Assembly (NCBI GenBank): GCA_033026295.1
Contig: CM065172.1
Span: forward strand, 9,407,665 to 9,471,664
DNA: 64,000 nt
Origin: Channa striata
Lineage: Eukaryota; Chordata; Actinopteri; Anabantiformes; Channidae
Reading direction: 5' to 3'
The notes under the pieces are model-generated. The model had not been told where the DNA came from. It ran no database searches and saw nothing but the letters and a program-made list of their open reading frames with translations. The translations under genes were made by a program, and so were the position numbers. Positions 37,163 to 50,574 of the stretch are shown here, piece after piece. Position 1 is the first letter of the stretch. Every line of letters starts with the position of its first letter.

Positions 37163-40100
37163 TCACTTAAGTCCTTCATCTGTGCTCTTGAACATGAGGA
37201 TGGCGTTGGAGATCTTGAGGGCGGGGCCGAGCTTGATGCTCATGATCTTCACAATGTCTGTCTGGGTCAGCAGCAGGAAGGCCTCCCCATCAATCATCTG
37301 CAGAGACGCAGACAACACTGGTGAGGTGACTGTTCGTAGAGGTGAAAAGTAGAAAAGGTCGGCTTTGTCTGCCATGAGTCATGGAGGGATAGACAAAATA
37401 ACAGAAACACACTGCTCTGGACCAATGTTTTTTAAATCAAGAATAGCTCACACGATTACCTGTTAATAAAAAGTGCTCGCTCTTACTGACAAATCCACAC
37501 ATAATCGTCACTTGGACCAACTGTAGTTCCCTGCAGCTCTGAAAAGCTTTTTTTAGCATCTAACAGTTTTATTTTCACAGCCCACAGCTTTTCTAAATTG
37601 GTGCAGTCATTGCTGTTATTAGCTTAATTTACAACTAGGTGGTGAAAATTCTGGAGTGTTTAGAATATTTCTCTCCGGAGTTGAGAGCAAAACAGAGTCA
37701 ACACACCTTTTGCTGTAATTGCTGTATTGACTTGTTTCTGGGTTAATTGAACTGTTTATCTATCAGTAAAAAATAAACATCAATAATTTCTAAAATGATC
37801 ATCACATGGGCCCATAACAGGAAAGTGACATCAACAAAGAAAAACAGCCACTACAAATTTGGTTTGGCTTAATCTGATCATACACATGGAGGCCTCACCT
37901 CTTCTTTGAAGAGACGAGCCTGTTCTTCACATCCAATTAGATTCTGGACAAACCTGAATACCTGCAGCAACACACACACCAAATTTAAATCATCAAACTG
38001 TCAGAAAAAAGTGGAGAAACAAAACATATAAATAGGAGCTAAGCTGTTTTTACCGACCTCTTCAACGCTCCATGCTGCCACCTGACTAGCGTGAATGCCC
38101 TGAACTCCTGGCAGCAGCTTACAGTGCTGCTCCCAACACAGAGACAGGGTCCGGTCTGACTGGCCGCTCAGAGCTGACATGAAGAGTGAGGGATACACAC
38201 CCTCTGAGGACATGTCTGAAGCCAAACACACACACACAAAACTTGTTGACATGATGAAAATGTTTTATCATAGGAGGAAATGCACAGGTTGGCTTGGCTT
38301 GACATGGATCAGTGTGGTGGTAGAATAGTGAACAGCTCATTTCCTGTGGCACACAGAGCTTGTTTCATTGATTGTGTCTTGGTCTCTTGGAGCCTCGTCA
38401 TGAGGCCAAGTGCTCAGCAAAATGTGGACTTTGGCGTTTCCACACAAATCGAGCGGTGCTCTGAACTCCCTGCGTGTTCCACCACTCACCTCCTTAGAGC
38501 ACTTACACAGCTCAGTGCACTCGTGTTTCACGGCTGTTTGGTTACTTTATTCCTTGAGATACATCTCTAAACCTCACCACCTACGGTGCATTCCAATTAA
38601 GCCATTCTGTTCTGCTTTCAGGTGAGGCTGGTGCCTTTTTGGATCCCACTGGTACATTAATTCACATTTAGTGCCATTATTAACAGCATAGTTCCGTCTG
38701 TGTACAACAAGTCGTGACACGGCTGTGATAAAGGCCAATGTGAAGAGTCTTATCCTGACAATTTTTAGGCCTCAAATTAGCAAGGAAATTCTAAATATTT
38801 CTGCAATACTGTGATTCAGATATAACATTCACACCTACAGAACCTTTCCACAAAAAAATCTAATCACACTGCAATTCTCAGCTCCTGAATATACACAGAC
38901 CAAATAATGTTAGATTTTTACTAAAGGGTCAGTAGTGAACCCAATATTTTGTGAAAACCAGCATGAACTTGGTTTTAATTACCACCACTGAACTGCTGTC
39001 ATATCTGATGTTAACCTAATACACTTATGGTTTGCCTATTCAGAAAACTCACTCTGGTAGTCTCTCTGCTGGGTCTTCCTGTATTTGGGAGGGCGACCAA
39101 TCCTAAAAACAAAAAAAAGGTTCACGTGAGACAAATCATATAGGCACACCTGAAAATATGAACACACACACACACACCTTTACCTGCCACGGTAATGGGT
39201 CTTTTTGGTTCTCTGACCAAAGAAAAGGTTCCTCTTGCACTCTGAGTCTGACAGATCAGCCTTCAACCGGCCCTGGTTCCGCTCAGCCAATGGACAGCCA
39301 GATATGCAGTGATGGGCGGTGAAACGGCCAGTCACATGTCCTGACCCATCACAACCAGGAGTTGGACACTTCCTGTTTCAAAGAGAGTTCATTATATTAT
39401 AATTAATTATTAACCTGCTAAACTAAAGCCATCCATTAAAGGACATGATAAACCTGACCTGTTGTGAAAGCTGTACTTGTTGGTTCTGGGGTGACTGATG
39501 GGTTTACAAGGAACAGGGGACGGGTACGTGGCCTGGCCTGGGGCCGGAGCCTCCCGCACACCTGCATGCAGACATAGACAGATACAGTAGATGGACCTTC
39601 ACATAAAGGGAGATCATTCATGTACAGAAGCTAAAAAAGTAAAATGACTTTTCATTGAAAACTGTCACAGAGGAAAGAAACACAGACAATATAAATGGCT
39701 CTGTTTTCTTTAATCATCGGTACCAGAACCCGATCCCAGTGCAGCTAACGGAAACTGGGGCTTAATTTCATATTAATTACCTGTGCTTTACCTACTGTGA
39801 CTTAAAATGTTTGTGCCTATTTACTGTTAACAAAGAAAATAAAATCACTAAAATCTATCTTCATTGAGAGGTGGGGTGAATGTTTTGCGTTTTTGCCGCA
39901 ATTTCCTTGAATATTAGAACAATTTATCCTAAGTGAAATAATAGTAACGTTGAACCTTGACTAATTTAAATAGAATATTATACACAACAAAATGTCAATA
40001 GCAAGTAAGATGATTTTAACTGGGAAATATATTTAATTTGTGTTTTTATGGCACAATAAAATAAATAAATACAGAAAAAAAAGATTTTATTTTTCAAATA

Positions 40101-40698
40101 TTATTGTCAATTAAAGATGATTTCTCATTCCAATTAGCATTTCAATTTACCAGCTGCTCCTCCTTTTACTTTTACATTTACAAGATCAAGTAATATATAC
40201 AACAGCGGGGCCAAATTTATTTAAGTCAGAACACAAAAGTGATTAATTTAATGCTATCGGGAATAATCTGATTAGCATTTTGTATTAAAATGACTTCCAG
40301 CTTGGACTGAAGGACCGACAGATGTAGTGCTGGCTGTTACCATGTGGCTGCTGTGTTTTGGTGTCCCGTGGGGGAACTTTTAGTGGGTGACCAGTCGCCT
40401 CGCACCAGCCTGCTGGATGAATGTCAGGGTGATCCGAGTCCATCCACTCATCATAGACATGACTCCAGCCATCGTAATGGATCTAAAGGAGGAACAGAGA
40501 TGGAGCTATAACACATATAAATACTGTTCGTGCACATATAGCTCAACCTGGATAATGGCCCAGGGTTGGTTGATGAGGACGTACATTACAGTTAAAGCTC
40601 TAACAGACCTAAAGGAGCTGAGGGAGAAAGACTTTCAAGCAAGTACAACGTCATCACAGTCATTACCTCAGTTGTTTAGTACTTAATATTCAGGACAT

Positions 40699-40736
<38 letters not shown>

Positions 40737-43700
40737 CGTAGTACCTTTATACGATGAGTGTCGACTTCTTCCACTGTGGCCACTCTAATTAGACCAGGAC
40801 TTCTCTTGTCCACAGCCTCCAGTTTCATCTGGCTCTGGAAACTGTGTGGAGGACGCTGCAGACAGAGCAGAGGATGAAGGCAAAACACTTCCCACTGAAA
40901 TGTTCAGAAAGTCTTGGCTTTATCTGCAGCATCCTTAATGTCTAGTGTTTGCCTGCAATGTTTAACTTGTTTTACATTGAAGTGACTGGTAGAGAGAGAA
41001 CAGGGATTTCAGTAACTCAACGGTGTTTTGCGATAATGCATTAGCACCTGTTATGTAAAGTCACACCTAAACAGCCTCTAGTCCAGCACTTTGATATCTG
41101 TCAGCTGTCACTGACACTAATGTCATACTGAGAGCAATAACTGATATCACCGAGTCTCAAAGATTTTTAATATTTCAAATCTAACATTTCCAGACTTGTA
41201 ACTCTGGCTTTGCCCAAACCATCACAATATATATTTGTTGTTTTTTCTCACCACATTGAAGGCGTCAGCAACCACTGCCTTGGACCCAGTCTCCTCCAGG
41301 TAATGAGACCAGGAGAATCTGCTCTGGTCTGGATAATCTGCCACAGCAAAAAGGTATTCACACCAGTCAAATGTGTACAAGCTTGTACTCTGTGGTCTGC
41401 CCCCTTGCACATTGCCCTATATTCTTCCTATTTGTAATTTGTGCTAATGAAACATTAACATTAAAAGATCAAATAAAGATCATAAGGGATAACAGGGAGC
41501 AGGTTTTGAACTTCATGGCCCTGCTGTCTACTGCAAACTCGATTAAACAAATGGTTAACAGGGAACACAATGGTCACCTTGGGGAGGAGTTAGGGCCAGG
41601 TTTCTCTCCTGGCACCAACCAATAGGATGGATGTACGGACTGCTGGCATCACACCTGCATGTTTAGAAAACAATAAAGTCCGGTGATGTAAAAGAAAGAT
41701 TTTTGGAAAATTTATAGTAAAGTTGGTAGCAAAAGAAAAAAAGAAGAAAATAACTGAGGTCAATGCAAAGGAAGAGCTTGTGAATTACAGAAGGGTGTGC
41801 AAAACATGATTTAGATCTACTTAAGACTGCCATGCCTGGTTCTCCAGCTGCCAAGCTGATACTGTAAGATCCTTTATTGTGGATTTACTTGATATTCATC
41901 TAAACTTTATGTTATACAGTTCAACAATATCTTATTGGCCACAAGTCACAGCTTTAAAAAATAAAAAAGTCTAGAGGTCATCAAATAAAAATACAAACTA
42001 ATAGTCAGAAAAAGAATGATATATTTCTGGCAGAATGGTGTCTGTGGTTCATATTTTCCTTCTTTCCTATTAACAGTGTGGACTGGCATCAGAACTCATG
42101 GAGGACATATGGCTCAATCTTAGTCTTATGCTTAAAAGAATGAATGCACTCAAACTGTCTTGTTTATCCCTTCATCCAAGTTTGCTTCATACATATTAAA
42201 TGATAAAATTAAATGCACATGATAGGCAGAGTTGGTCAGCTAGCATATAATGCAGTGTAAAAGTAAATTAATTAAGAACTAATAAAAACGTACAGGCAAA
42301 TCAATTTACTAAATGATATACTAAATGATTGTTAATTAAAAGGTTTAGCACAATATGTGATCTAATAATAAAGACAGAAGTTTCACAGGAGACAAAATTA
42401 AGGGGAAAATATCTGTGTGGGAAGACCAAAGCTAAATAAAAATCAATCTGGGTTTTCAGAGCAAGTTTTTGGAAACTAACAGGCTTTTAAAAAACCCTAT
42501 GAAGAGATCCTCTCCTCGTTATTCTCAAACTATATTTAGCCTCAGTTTCTCCAAAGCTGCTGAGTCTGATATTAACTTTCTTTAATCATTTCCAACAGCC
42601 CACACATTCAGAAAGGTTTGGAGTCTCACCAGTAGTCATATGTGTCATCCCAGTTATCAAAATGAACCAGGAAGCGGGCGTCCACCACGTCAGTGACAGT
42701 TGCTACGCAGATGAGAGACGGGTTCATTCTGTCGACCGCCTCCAGCTTCATTCCTATATCGAAACCGCACTTCACGTCGATCTGTATGGAAAGAAAAAAT
42801 ATTAGAAATTGAAAGTAGAAAGTGTCTTTTTAAAGACAAAAGGCTTTCTGGAATAGAATTATTATTAAGAATTAATAACTTAGGTTATTAAGATTTTTTC
42901 TCTTATTAGAGTTTTGCAAGCATTAATCCACCTCATCCATTCATAGTTGTCCATATCACAGCTTCTGTACATTATACTGTACAGTGTCAGTTACCCTGCC
43001 AGGGCTGGCAAACAGCTCTTTGGGAGCCACTTGTGCTTTAGTCATTCTCAGGTAGTTGCTCCAGGTGAACTCCTCCTCTTTACAGCCTGCAGGAATAACA
43101 GAAAGATAGAAGGTAACAAGATTAATATTTGTGGAAAGACAGCGCATAACATAAAGGAACAATTCAAGAAATAATCAAGGCTCATTCATCTTCATGGCAG
43201 AGGAGGTAGATGAGAGTTGCTCTCATATCAGTACAGTAAATGTCCTAGGAGATCTTGAGTTTAGCACAGGGACTTGAAACAAGAAGAAAGAGCAAACCTG
43301 GCTCCTTTCAAATGTAACTAAATCCACCTACCTGCAGCTCTGGAGCTCACTGGTTATTATTTAACTCATGCAAAACCTAATGCTGCACATAAAAACAATT
43401 TGCCGTTTTTACACTGCTATTCCCATGTAGATGTGTTTAAAGTGAATTTTCGACACGCAGGCAGGTTGATTTTGTCTTTGCGGTAAGCTTAGTTATCTTT
43501 AGCTTTATATTTACTGTACAGACACAAGACACAACTTTCAACAAACAAATGTCCTTCAGAGCCGGAGAGGAGAAATTCTAGTTCTGTCTATGGCTACAGC
43601 TCTGTTTGGTCTGTCAAGGGGTCACCTCTGACCTTTGGGAGTGTGCAGTTTGTGTCCTGTGCTCTCACACCAGCCTGCAGGGTGGATGTCAGGGGAGTTG

Positions 43701-46700
43701 GCATTTACCCAGAAGTCGTGGCAGTCAGAGTAGCCGTCAAAATGGAGCCGCAGACGGTAGCCGCAGACCTGGATGGTGACGAGATACGTGAGAGACAAAG
43801 CAGAAGGCGACATCAAGCTGACCTCTTTGTGCATGCAAAGCAGCCTGTGAGTGAACAGCGATTATTAATCTGAAATCTTCAGTCTGGCCATTACGATCCA
43901 TCGACCGTGTTAATGGCCGTCTGGCTCACCTCAGCCACAGTGAGGACGAAGTACATGGACGGATGCTGTGGATCGATGCCTTCCAGCTTCATCCCCTGTT
44001 TAAAGCCATTCTTCACTGTTGGCACTCTCTGGGACTGAACACAGGAGGAAAAAGGTAATTATTTCAGCAGATTAGACAGTGATTAAGACAAAGGAAACAG
44101 CAAAGAAATTATCCTTGTGGGAAAATGTGATCAGGGTAAATACTAGGAGAAATATGAACAACACAAATAGAGATTTTATCATTACTGTAGTAATGGTTTT
44201 TTCTTCAGGTTTATGCAGCAAAACATTCACATTATTAGGGAAATAACTAAAACAATTAAAGAGAAAAATCTCCAAGATTACACTCTATAACAAAACATAA
44301 TATGCTTTTGGCTACACACGTCACTTTCTGTGTATATTTGCATTTCTCATTTACTCTCTAGACAATGTGGCACTATTTTCTCAACAACTGCAGTAAAAAG
44401 GAAGTAAAACTTTATGGGTTTACTGTGTGAACCTGTTTGTCTGGAGCACTAGCTCAGACTGAAGCTACAATCTGAATATTCTCTAAAAAACTCCAAAGTA
44501 CCTCTTGGAAAAGCTTGTTGGGAGCAGCAACAGATTTGGTTTCCTCCAAATACTGAGCCCACGTCCACTGCTCTGTCTTACTGTCTCCAGCTTCAGCACA
44601 AATAATAACTTGTTAATTAAATTTGTACAACGTTACAGACATTTCTGGAATAAACCGGAGGAAAGAGGGAGACGGGAGGAATATAAGGGTGGAACAAATG
44701 ACTGGTTAAAGAGACATCTAGAAGAAGAACGGATGAAAGATGATGAGAGATCAACAAAAGATAACTGTACAAAAACAAGTGGCCCAACCTCCTCTAATGT
44801 GCCTGCTGTCTGCTTTAGAGTCATCCATTTTCTCATCCTAAAACATAAAAATCACAAAGGAGCGAAGAATTACACAAGAGTTGTGGTACAAAACAGCACT
44901 GTACAAGTCATTTCTCATCAGATATGAGAATATCTTGGTCGTCACTAGTTTCCCTCCATGCAACAGTACAGTCCCCACCGTGCCCTCGATTTCAGAGTCT
45001 TCATCTGACGGACTCAGGTACTCCTTCCTCTTCCTTTTCCTCATGGGTTTCAGGTGGTCTGGATTAAGGGAGGAGACCCTCCCACCTGCTGGTACTTTCT
45101 CCACTCCAACACTCCTCCTAAGGTGCAAAGAGAATTCCACTCTAACTTTTGTCTGGGACAGGTTTCCCAGAATACCTTTAGACGAACCCCAGAGACGTGA
45201 TGATGTGAAAGTTTTTTGTTTGTGTTATTTGCAGATAGTTGGTTATCCAGTATTCGATGTTTGGGTTAAAGTTAACTCAGGCTAACTTATATATCTTAAT
45301 GTAGACAGCATCTGTCAAAGCCTTCATACGGCATTGCAGGGCAAAGGAGACCAGTGAGAGGGAGGGCAGGCTGCCTCTTGTTGGGTTCTCCAAAATTGCA
45401 CGTTTAAGCCTTAAAGGTTTTGCAAGAGGTTCAGTAACACAGTTGCTTCTGTTTGGATGGTGCCTCAGTGAACAGTACAGTGTTTTAGTAAAACATTAAC
45501 ATGCCAACCGGCACATGGTGCAACATAAAACAGCAACTGCTGCAGCAGAAATTAGCACCAAGGCTTTAGAATGGCACATTTAGTGAAGAAATGGCCCATG
45601 GAAATGCGACAAAGTACATCAGGCCAAAGAAAAATGCAAAGTTTTTTAAGGGTTTAAGGGTGTTAAACACTTTTTAAAATAGAATTAGGAGCTGGACATC
45701 TGAGTGCGCATTGACACACAAGTGACTGAGAAATAAAACGAGAACAAATCTACACAAAGGAGCGTGCTATGTGGGGAAACACTTAAGAGAAATCCGTGTT
45801 GTGAACGCACCTGTCAATGATGGGCTCTCTGCGTAACTCCTCTGTGTATGTCCTCTGAGCTCTGGGATCATGGTTCTGTTGTCCCGGTCCAACCTGGACT
45901 TCAGATGTGACTGACACCAACCTCCCCGGCTCCACAGCCGTCCCTCTCACAGAGCCACAAGGAGACGACACATCTGAAGTTTGAAAAAAAAAGAAACAGT
46001 TGTTTGAAGCATGATGATACAGATTTCAATTTAAAATGTAAGTCTGATTTAAACTCTGCTGTTCTGCTGTCACTTTGACTATTCGTATTGAATTAAATGT
46101 GGGTGCAGTTGCTATTATTATTATTTTTCAACAATTGCCGACACTTCTTGATCATTTTCATTCATTTTTAATTGGATTAGATTTTTCCATCTAAGTGATG
46201 CCTACTTTATATTTTTATCATGAATCTGCAGCAGCACTCTTTTTACTTGTCAAGAGCAGCTGATGTAATTATTGCTCATCTTTGCTTATTAACAAGTGAT
46301 CATTGAAAATAGCAGGCTGTAATTATTTCCAATAACAGTGCAGTTGTGCATAGAACGGAACAAACCTTTACTGTCATAACACCTGAAAATCTCTTTCATG
46401 CTAAAGCTTTATTACTGCTGTGTTAAAACCAAGTATTTCAAGGTATTCAATTTTGTGAAAAGCACTGAAAATGGCATTTCAGTCTTGCTTGTGAAATGGA
46501 AATGTTTCACTAAACTGCAGCGTTTTGTGTTATGTCCCTGATGTTACTGAAGCCGTTATGTAACCATGAGTCTACCTAGCTTGTCTTTTGGAGCGCTGTC
46601 TGCGTCAGCGGATCGCCCAGAAGTCCCTGCCGCAGGTTCAGTGGAGCTGCTGGTTGTCCCTGGGGTGATCAGTGTGCTCAGTGTACCTACGTCACTCACA

Positions 46701-49700
46701 CAGAACTACAAACGCACACACACACACACACACACACACATCAGTGTATCCATCTGTCAAAACATGTTCTGATATTTAACTATTCAACAATTGTTCTCAA
46801 AACTATTTATAATGCAGTTACAATATCTGCACCACAGTCTATTGTTTCTGATTCTTTCAGAGAAAATGATCATGTTAATCAGTCAGGAGAGGGTGATTAA
46901 AACAGCGTGATGAGATTACAGTCTGCTCTTAGAAAATGTTTTTTTTCATGTCTGCATCCAAAGACACACAGTCATCATGTTCAATAAGTGCAGTGGGAGT
47001 GGACCGCTGTTTACTTTGCTGTTAGTATTTTTGACTTCATGTGACTTACAAAGGAGATAAACAAGAAAAACTAATGCTATGTCTCTGTTTCCATTATAGT
47101 CTATCCACATATTATTTTGTACGTCATTATGCTCAAAAAAGAGCAACATTAGCTTCTTCTAGTAGTTAAAAGACCAATAACCAGTAAGATTAGACTGGTT
47201 TGTTCATCTATTCAGTTTCAATGATAACTGAAACTGAATAGATTCAAAACTGAATAGATTCAAAACAACCTTATTAAGCCCAGAGGGAAGCTGCTTTTGA
47301 GTATTTGCTCTAAATAAATATGTTCTAGCAAACTGTAAAACATTAATAAAGACAATGTTAAAATATAAATAAATTCTGCCCATAAAAAATGACTAAAAAT
47401 ATAAAAAATATGCGATGAAAACAAAGGTTTTGAATTTAAATACGTAACTTTAATTACCTTTAATTAATTCGATTGGGTTAAATTCTTGTAATGGGACAAA
47501 TGTAGTAATCATGTCGAAATCTAGTAGCACATACAACCCATCACACTATGCACACTTTATTTAATGTTTTCTTAACAACAGTAATAACACCAAAAGCCTA
47601 AAATTACGACCATATGTGACTGATATTTGTATTTTAATTGATTAATAACTTTATGCATTCATCAATAGTCTTCTGTCAACGCACTGATGACTCTCATTTC
47701 ACTATAAATCCATTTTGTATGGCACTTTCATTCTTTGTTTCCTGACATGTTACTGAGGAACTCCTCCAGTGTTATCACTGCGTCAGTGGAGCTTGTGAAC
47801 AGGTTTCTAATCAGACTGCAATGTGAGTTAATCTAATAACTGCGCGAATAAGATCAGTGAGACAGAAAGACCATCTATAAAGCGAGAGCAATCCATCAAG
47901 TGAAAAATCGGGTGAGATGACGTGAGAGAAACATCGCTCACTGCGCCTCTACACCTGTAAGCACAACATACCAAACATATCAAACCGGAAAGGTCACTTT
48001 ACCTTGAGGTTGCTGCTGGGCAGGATGGCCATCCCTTCCTTCCACTCTAGGACGTGGACAATGCTACAAGCCCCACCCACCTGTGCTGTCAGGGTGGGTG
48101 TAGTTATCTCACCAGCCCTGGCTCCTTTCATGTGGTCGCCCACTGCAACAGCTGGAGCCACCTCCACCTTGGGATGGCCGGGAGCCGGAGCTGAGGAGAG
48201 AGATGCCAAAAACATTCATAACCTTTCTCATTTCCTTATGGGAATTGACTGCGTTTCTATAATTATTATTACAGTAATAGTAAAGCCTGGAAGTGGCGAA
48301 ATGTTTGCAGGTGGACGGAGATATGAGTAAATCAAACGAAAACTAAAGGTAAACTGGGAATCAGAAATCCTTATTTTGCATGTTGTAATCAGGGCAGGAA
48401 CAACATGTTGTTTACCTGTTGTGGTCTATAAAAGTATCACTATACAAACTGCACATGTGTGTTTTTGTGTGTGAACAGCAGGTTTGCTTATAAAGAATTG
48501 TTATCAATATGTATTGACCAGAAGGTGAAAATTGTTATTATACACTAGCGGTCAAAGGTTTTAGAACACCTCAATTCTGCAGTGCCATGTAGTACCCTGT
48601 GGTCTGAGCCTAGGGGGTCAGGGGTGGATCCTACAGCAAGATATTGAGCCAAAACATAAGTCCAAGCAATGCCAGAATGACCGTAGGAAAAAGGAACAAG
48701 ATGGGAAGCTTGAAAACATTCAGCATTTAAGAGTGAAAGCAAAGCCACCTACAAGTGCCACACATGCATAGGAACTTCTGCAACAGAACTGAACTTTCTG
48801 AAGAATATTGGAATTGAAGATAATTGATTGTAGAAAGAAAATGCCACGAGTGTGTTCAGGTGTAAAATCTGCTAAAGGTTTTTATTTGAGGAGTCAACGG
48901 TTTAGAATACGTTTTGGTTTTTAAATTGATTTCATGATTTCTTTTTACACTTCCACTGTTTGTTTGTTCTATTATTTCATTTCAGACTACAATGAGAAAT
49001 AATCTGTATAGTAAAAAATTATATATAATAATTGGGGTGTTCTAAAACATTTGACTGGTAGTGTAGTTTTATTTCTGCTTTAGTTGTGGTAGAATTATAT
49101 GTAATCCAGAATTTTTTACAACAAAAATGTAAGTTTCTTTTTAATTTTGTCCTTGTGAAAAACTCGGGATTAAAATGGGATTATTTTGCTTTGGACACGT
49201 TCAGGTCTCAGGAATATTCCAGGAAACTGGATTCTCAATTCACCGGTGAAAAAAAACTACAAATTTTTATGTTTTGAATCAAAATTTACAAACTAAACTC
49301 TAATCTAACATGTTAATTGGTAATAGGTATTGATTACAATTTTATTATTAACAAATGTTCAGAGAAGTCACCAGGTTTACTGAGTAATCCTGCCTGGTGC
49401 AGTAAACCCACATGGACTGTAGTTTCTGAAGGCAGGTGTCTGGCTGATGGACATTATACACAGAACCAAAGCTGACATCAGTCACGCTGTCCCATAAAAA
49501 GTAGGGTGTGTTTTTTTACGTATGGCTTGTGAAGACATCAGTTAAGTCCTCAAATCTGTTATCTGTAACCACTTATCCTGGTAAACCAAGAAGTAAGCCA
49601 TGGACAGGTCACCGGTCTATCTCAATGCCAAACCAGAAAGACATACACAGACAGACAATAATTCCCACTCACAGTCACACCTACAGGCAATTTAGACCTG

Positions 49701-50574
49701 CATGTCTTATAAACACAAGGGTTACTGAAGACCTGTATTTCTTGATCCACGCTGATTTTCTGCATCCATCAACACCCACTGTAGAAAGACTTCATACAAC
49801 AGACAGTCCCCACAGTGTGTCGAATCCATCAGCACAAAGACTCATCAGGAACTTGTGTTGGTTTTAGAACATGAGACATACAGTGATGTACAGTAAACTA
49901 ATGGGATCTATGTCAAGGTATGACAAATATGGCTGCAACTAGCAGTTATTTTCATTACTTATGAGTCTGACAATTATTTTACAACTATTCCCCTCCCAAT
50001 GGGACACCTTAGTAGAACCCAGGGTGGTGACTTTAAATCTCCTGTTATTTATGACTCGTAGTCAAGCACACAACTATTACACATTACTGGTTAAAGATAT
50101 GATCGAGAGAATGTGTAGTATTTTTTTCACATTTAGCTTCAAGAATAACGGACATTATCCACTGATTACCAAAATAAATAAATAAATAAATATGCTGGTT
50201 TTAAATAACCAAGAAGGCACCATCCTATTCTTATCATCCTGTTCATAATTTCACAGGAAAGTCACGTGGTGTTTCCAAAATATATTTGTATCTAATATCT
50301 ACTTTGAACCCAGTCATAAACAAACAAAAATAGATAGTTTGATTATTGCTGAAGGTCAGAGGTCAGAGTCTGACTTGTCCTTGGCCTGTCTAAACCCATG
50401 TGTCAGAGTTGCACTCACCTGGTAGAAGAAGGGCTGTGGTGGTGTGGGGCTGGGGCCGAGCCTTCTTGGCCACACCGTCACTCCCGCAGATGAGAATGGC
50501 CTCACCGGGGACGACGAGGACGGGGTGCGATCGGGTTCTTTGGGCAGAGTCTCCATGTTGACTTTGGCACTCAT
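37163..50574 (-). CDS. l3mbtl1: L3MBTL1, lethal(3)malignant brain tumour-like Polycomb protein
   Basis: About 20 coding exons: 50419-50574, 48003-48190, 46576-46705, 45811-45973, about 44984-45117, 44502-44590, 43930-44034, 43633-43768, 42995-43086, 42630-42781, 41578-41654, 41252-41337, 40745-40855, 40341-40482, 39459-39561, 39184-39372, 39053-39102, 38058-38215, 37899-37961 and 37163-37297. They give about 819 residues, near the human length. L3MBTL1 binds mono- and dimethylated histone lysines and compacts chromatin. Three MBT repeats are clear, marked by KQGMKLEGIDPQHPSMYF, DIGMKLEAVDRMNPSLIC and SQMKLEAVDKRSPG, each followed by an HPxGWC-type motif. A C2HC zinc finger (KCPTPGCDGSGHVTG), an IGRPPKYRK basic motif and a C-terminal SAM domain (DGEAFLLLTQTDIVKIM) follow. 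Two junctions are unresolved: exon 1 to 2 is one base out of phase, and the exon at about 44984 needs a non-standard (GC) donor. Confidence 0.93.
40700..40735. repeat. (AC)n microsatellite
   Basis: Pure AC run in an l3mbtl1 intron, a few bases from the donor of the exon at 40745-40855. Confidence 0.9.
46714..46740. repeat. (AC)n microsatellite
   Basis: Pure AC run in an l3mbtl1 intron. On the minus strand it immediately precedes the acceptor of the exon at 46576-46705, so length variation might affect splicing. Confidence 0.9.
47208..47264. repeat. 12-bp perfect inverted repeat with adjacent tandem copy
   Basis: CTATTCAGTTTC at 47208-47219 is exactly complementary to GAAACTGAATAG at 47230-47241, with a 10-base loop. 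The right arm is then repeated in tandem (AAACTGAATAGATTC). It lies in an l3mbtl1 intron. A role is not apparent. Confidence 0.7.
48541..49065. mobile_element. Tc1/mariner-like relic in an l3mbtl1 intron
   Basis: The two ends are inverted copies (CACTAGCGGTCAAAGGTTTT against its complement near 49037-49065), and TA dinucleotides flank the element. Inside, on the plus strand, a short frame reads LQQDIEPKHKSKQCQ. This resembles the QQDNDPKHTSK region near the C-terminal end of Tc1-type transposases. The element is about 525 bp, broken and presumably immobile. Confidence 0.65.
49550..49725. repeat. decayed LINE-like 3' tail fragment
   Basis: The order of phrases (CCACTTATCCTGGTAAACC, GGACAGGTCACCGGTCTAT, CACTCACAGTCACACCTACA, GGCAATTTAGACC) is that of a dispersed fish repeat. 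I associate that repeat with L2/Maui-type retroposon tails. It lies in l3mbtl1 intron 1. The family assignment is from memory. Confidence 0.5.
49905..50130. repeat. dispersed repeat, copy 1 of 2
   Basis: The stretch beginning ATCTATGTCAAGGTATGACA and continuing to about GGTGGTGACT matches 52920-53060 closely by eye, in the same orientation. The GCAACTAgCAgTTATTTTCAT core resembles a common fish non-autonomous repeat. It lies in l3mbtl1 intron 1. Confidence 0.6.

Noticed and set aside
48004..48330. A 108-codon plus-strand open frame.
   Set aside because: It is the reverse of l3mbtl1 exon 48003-48190, whose minus-strand reading matches the family.
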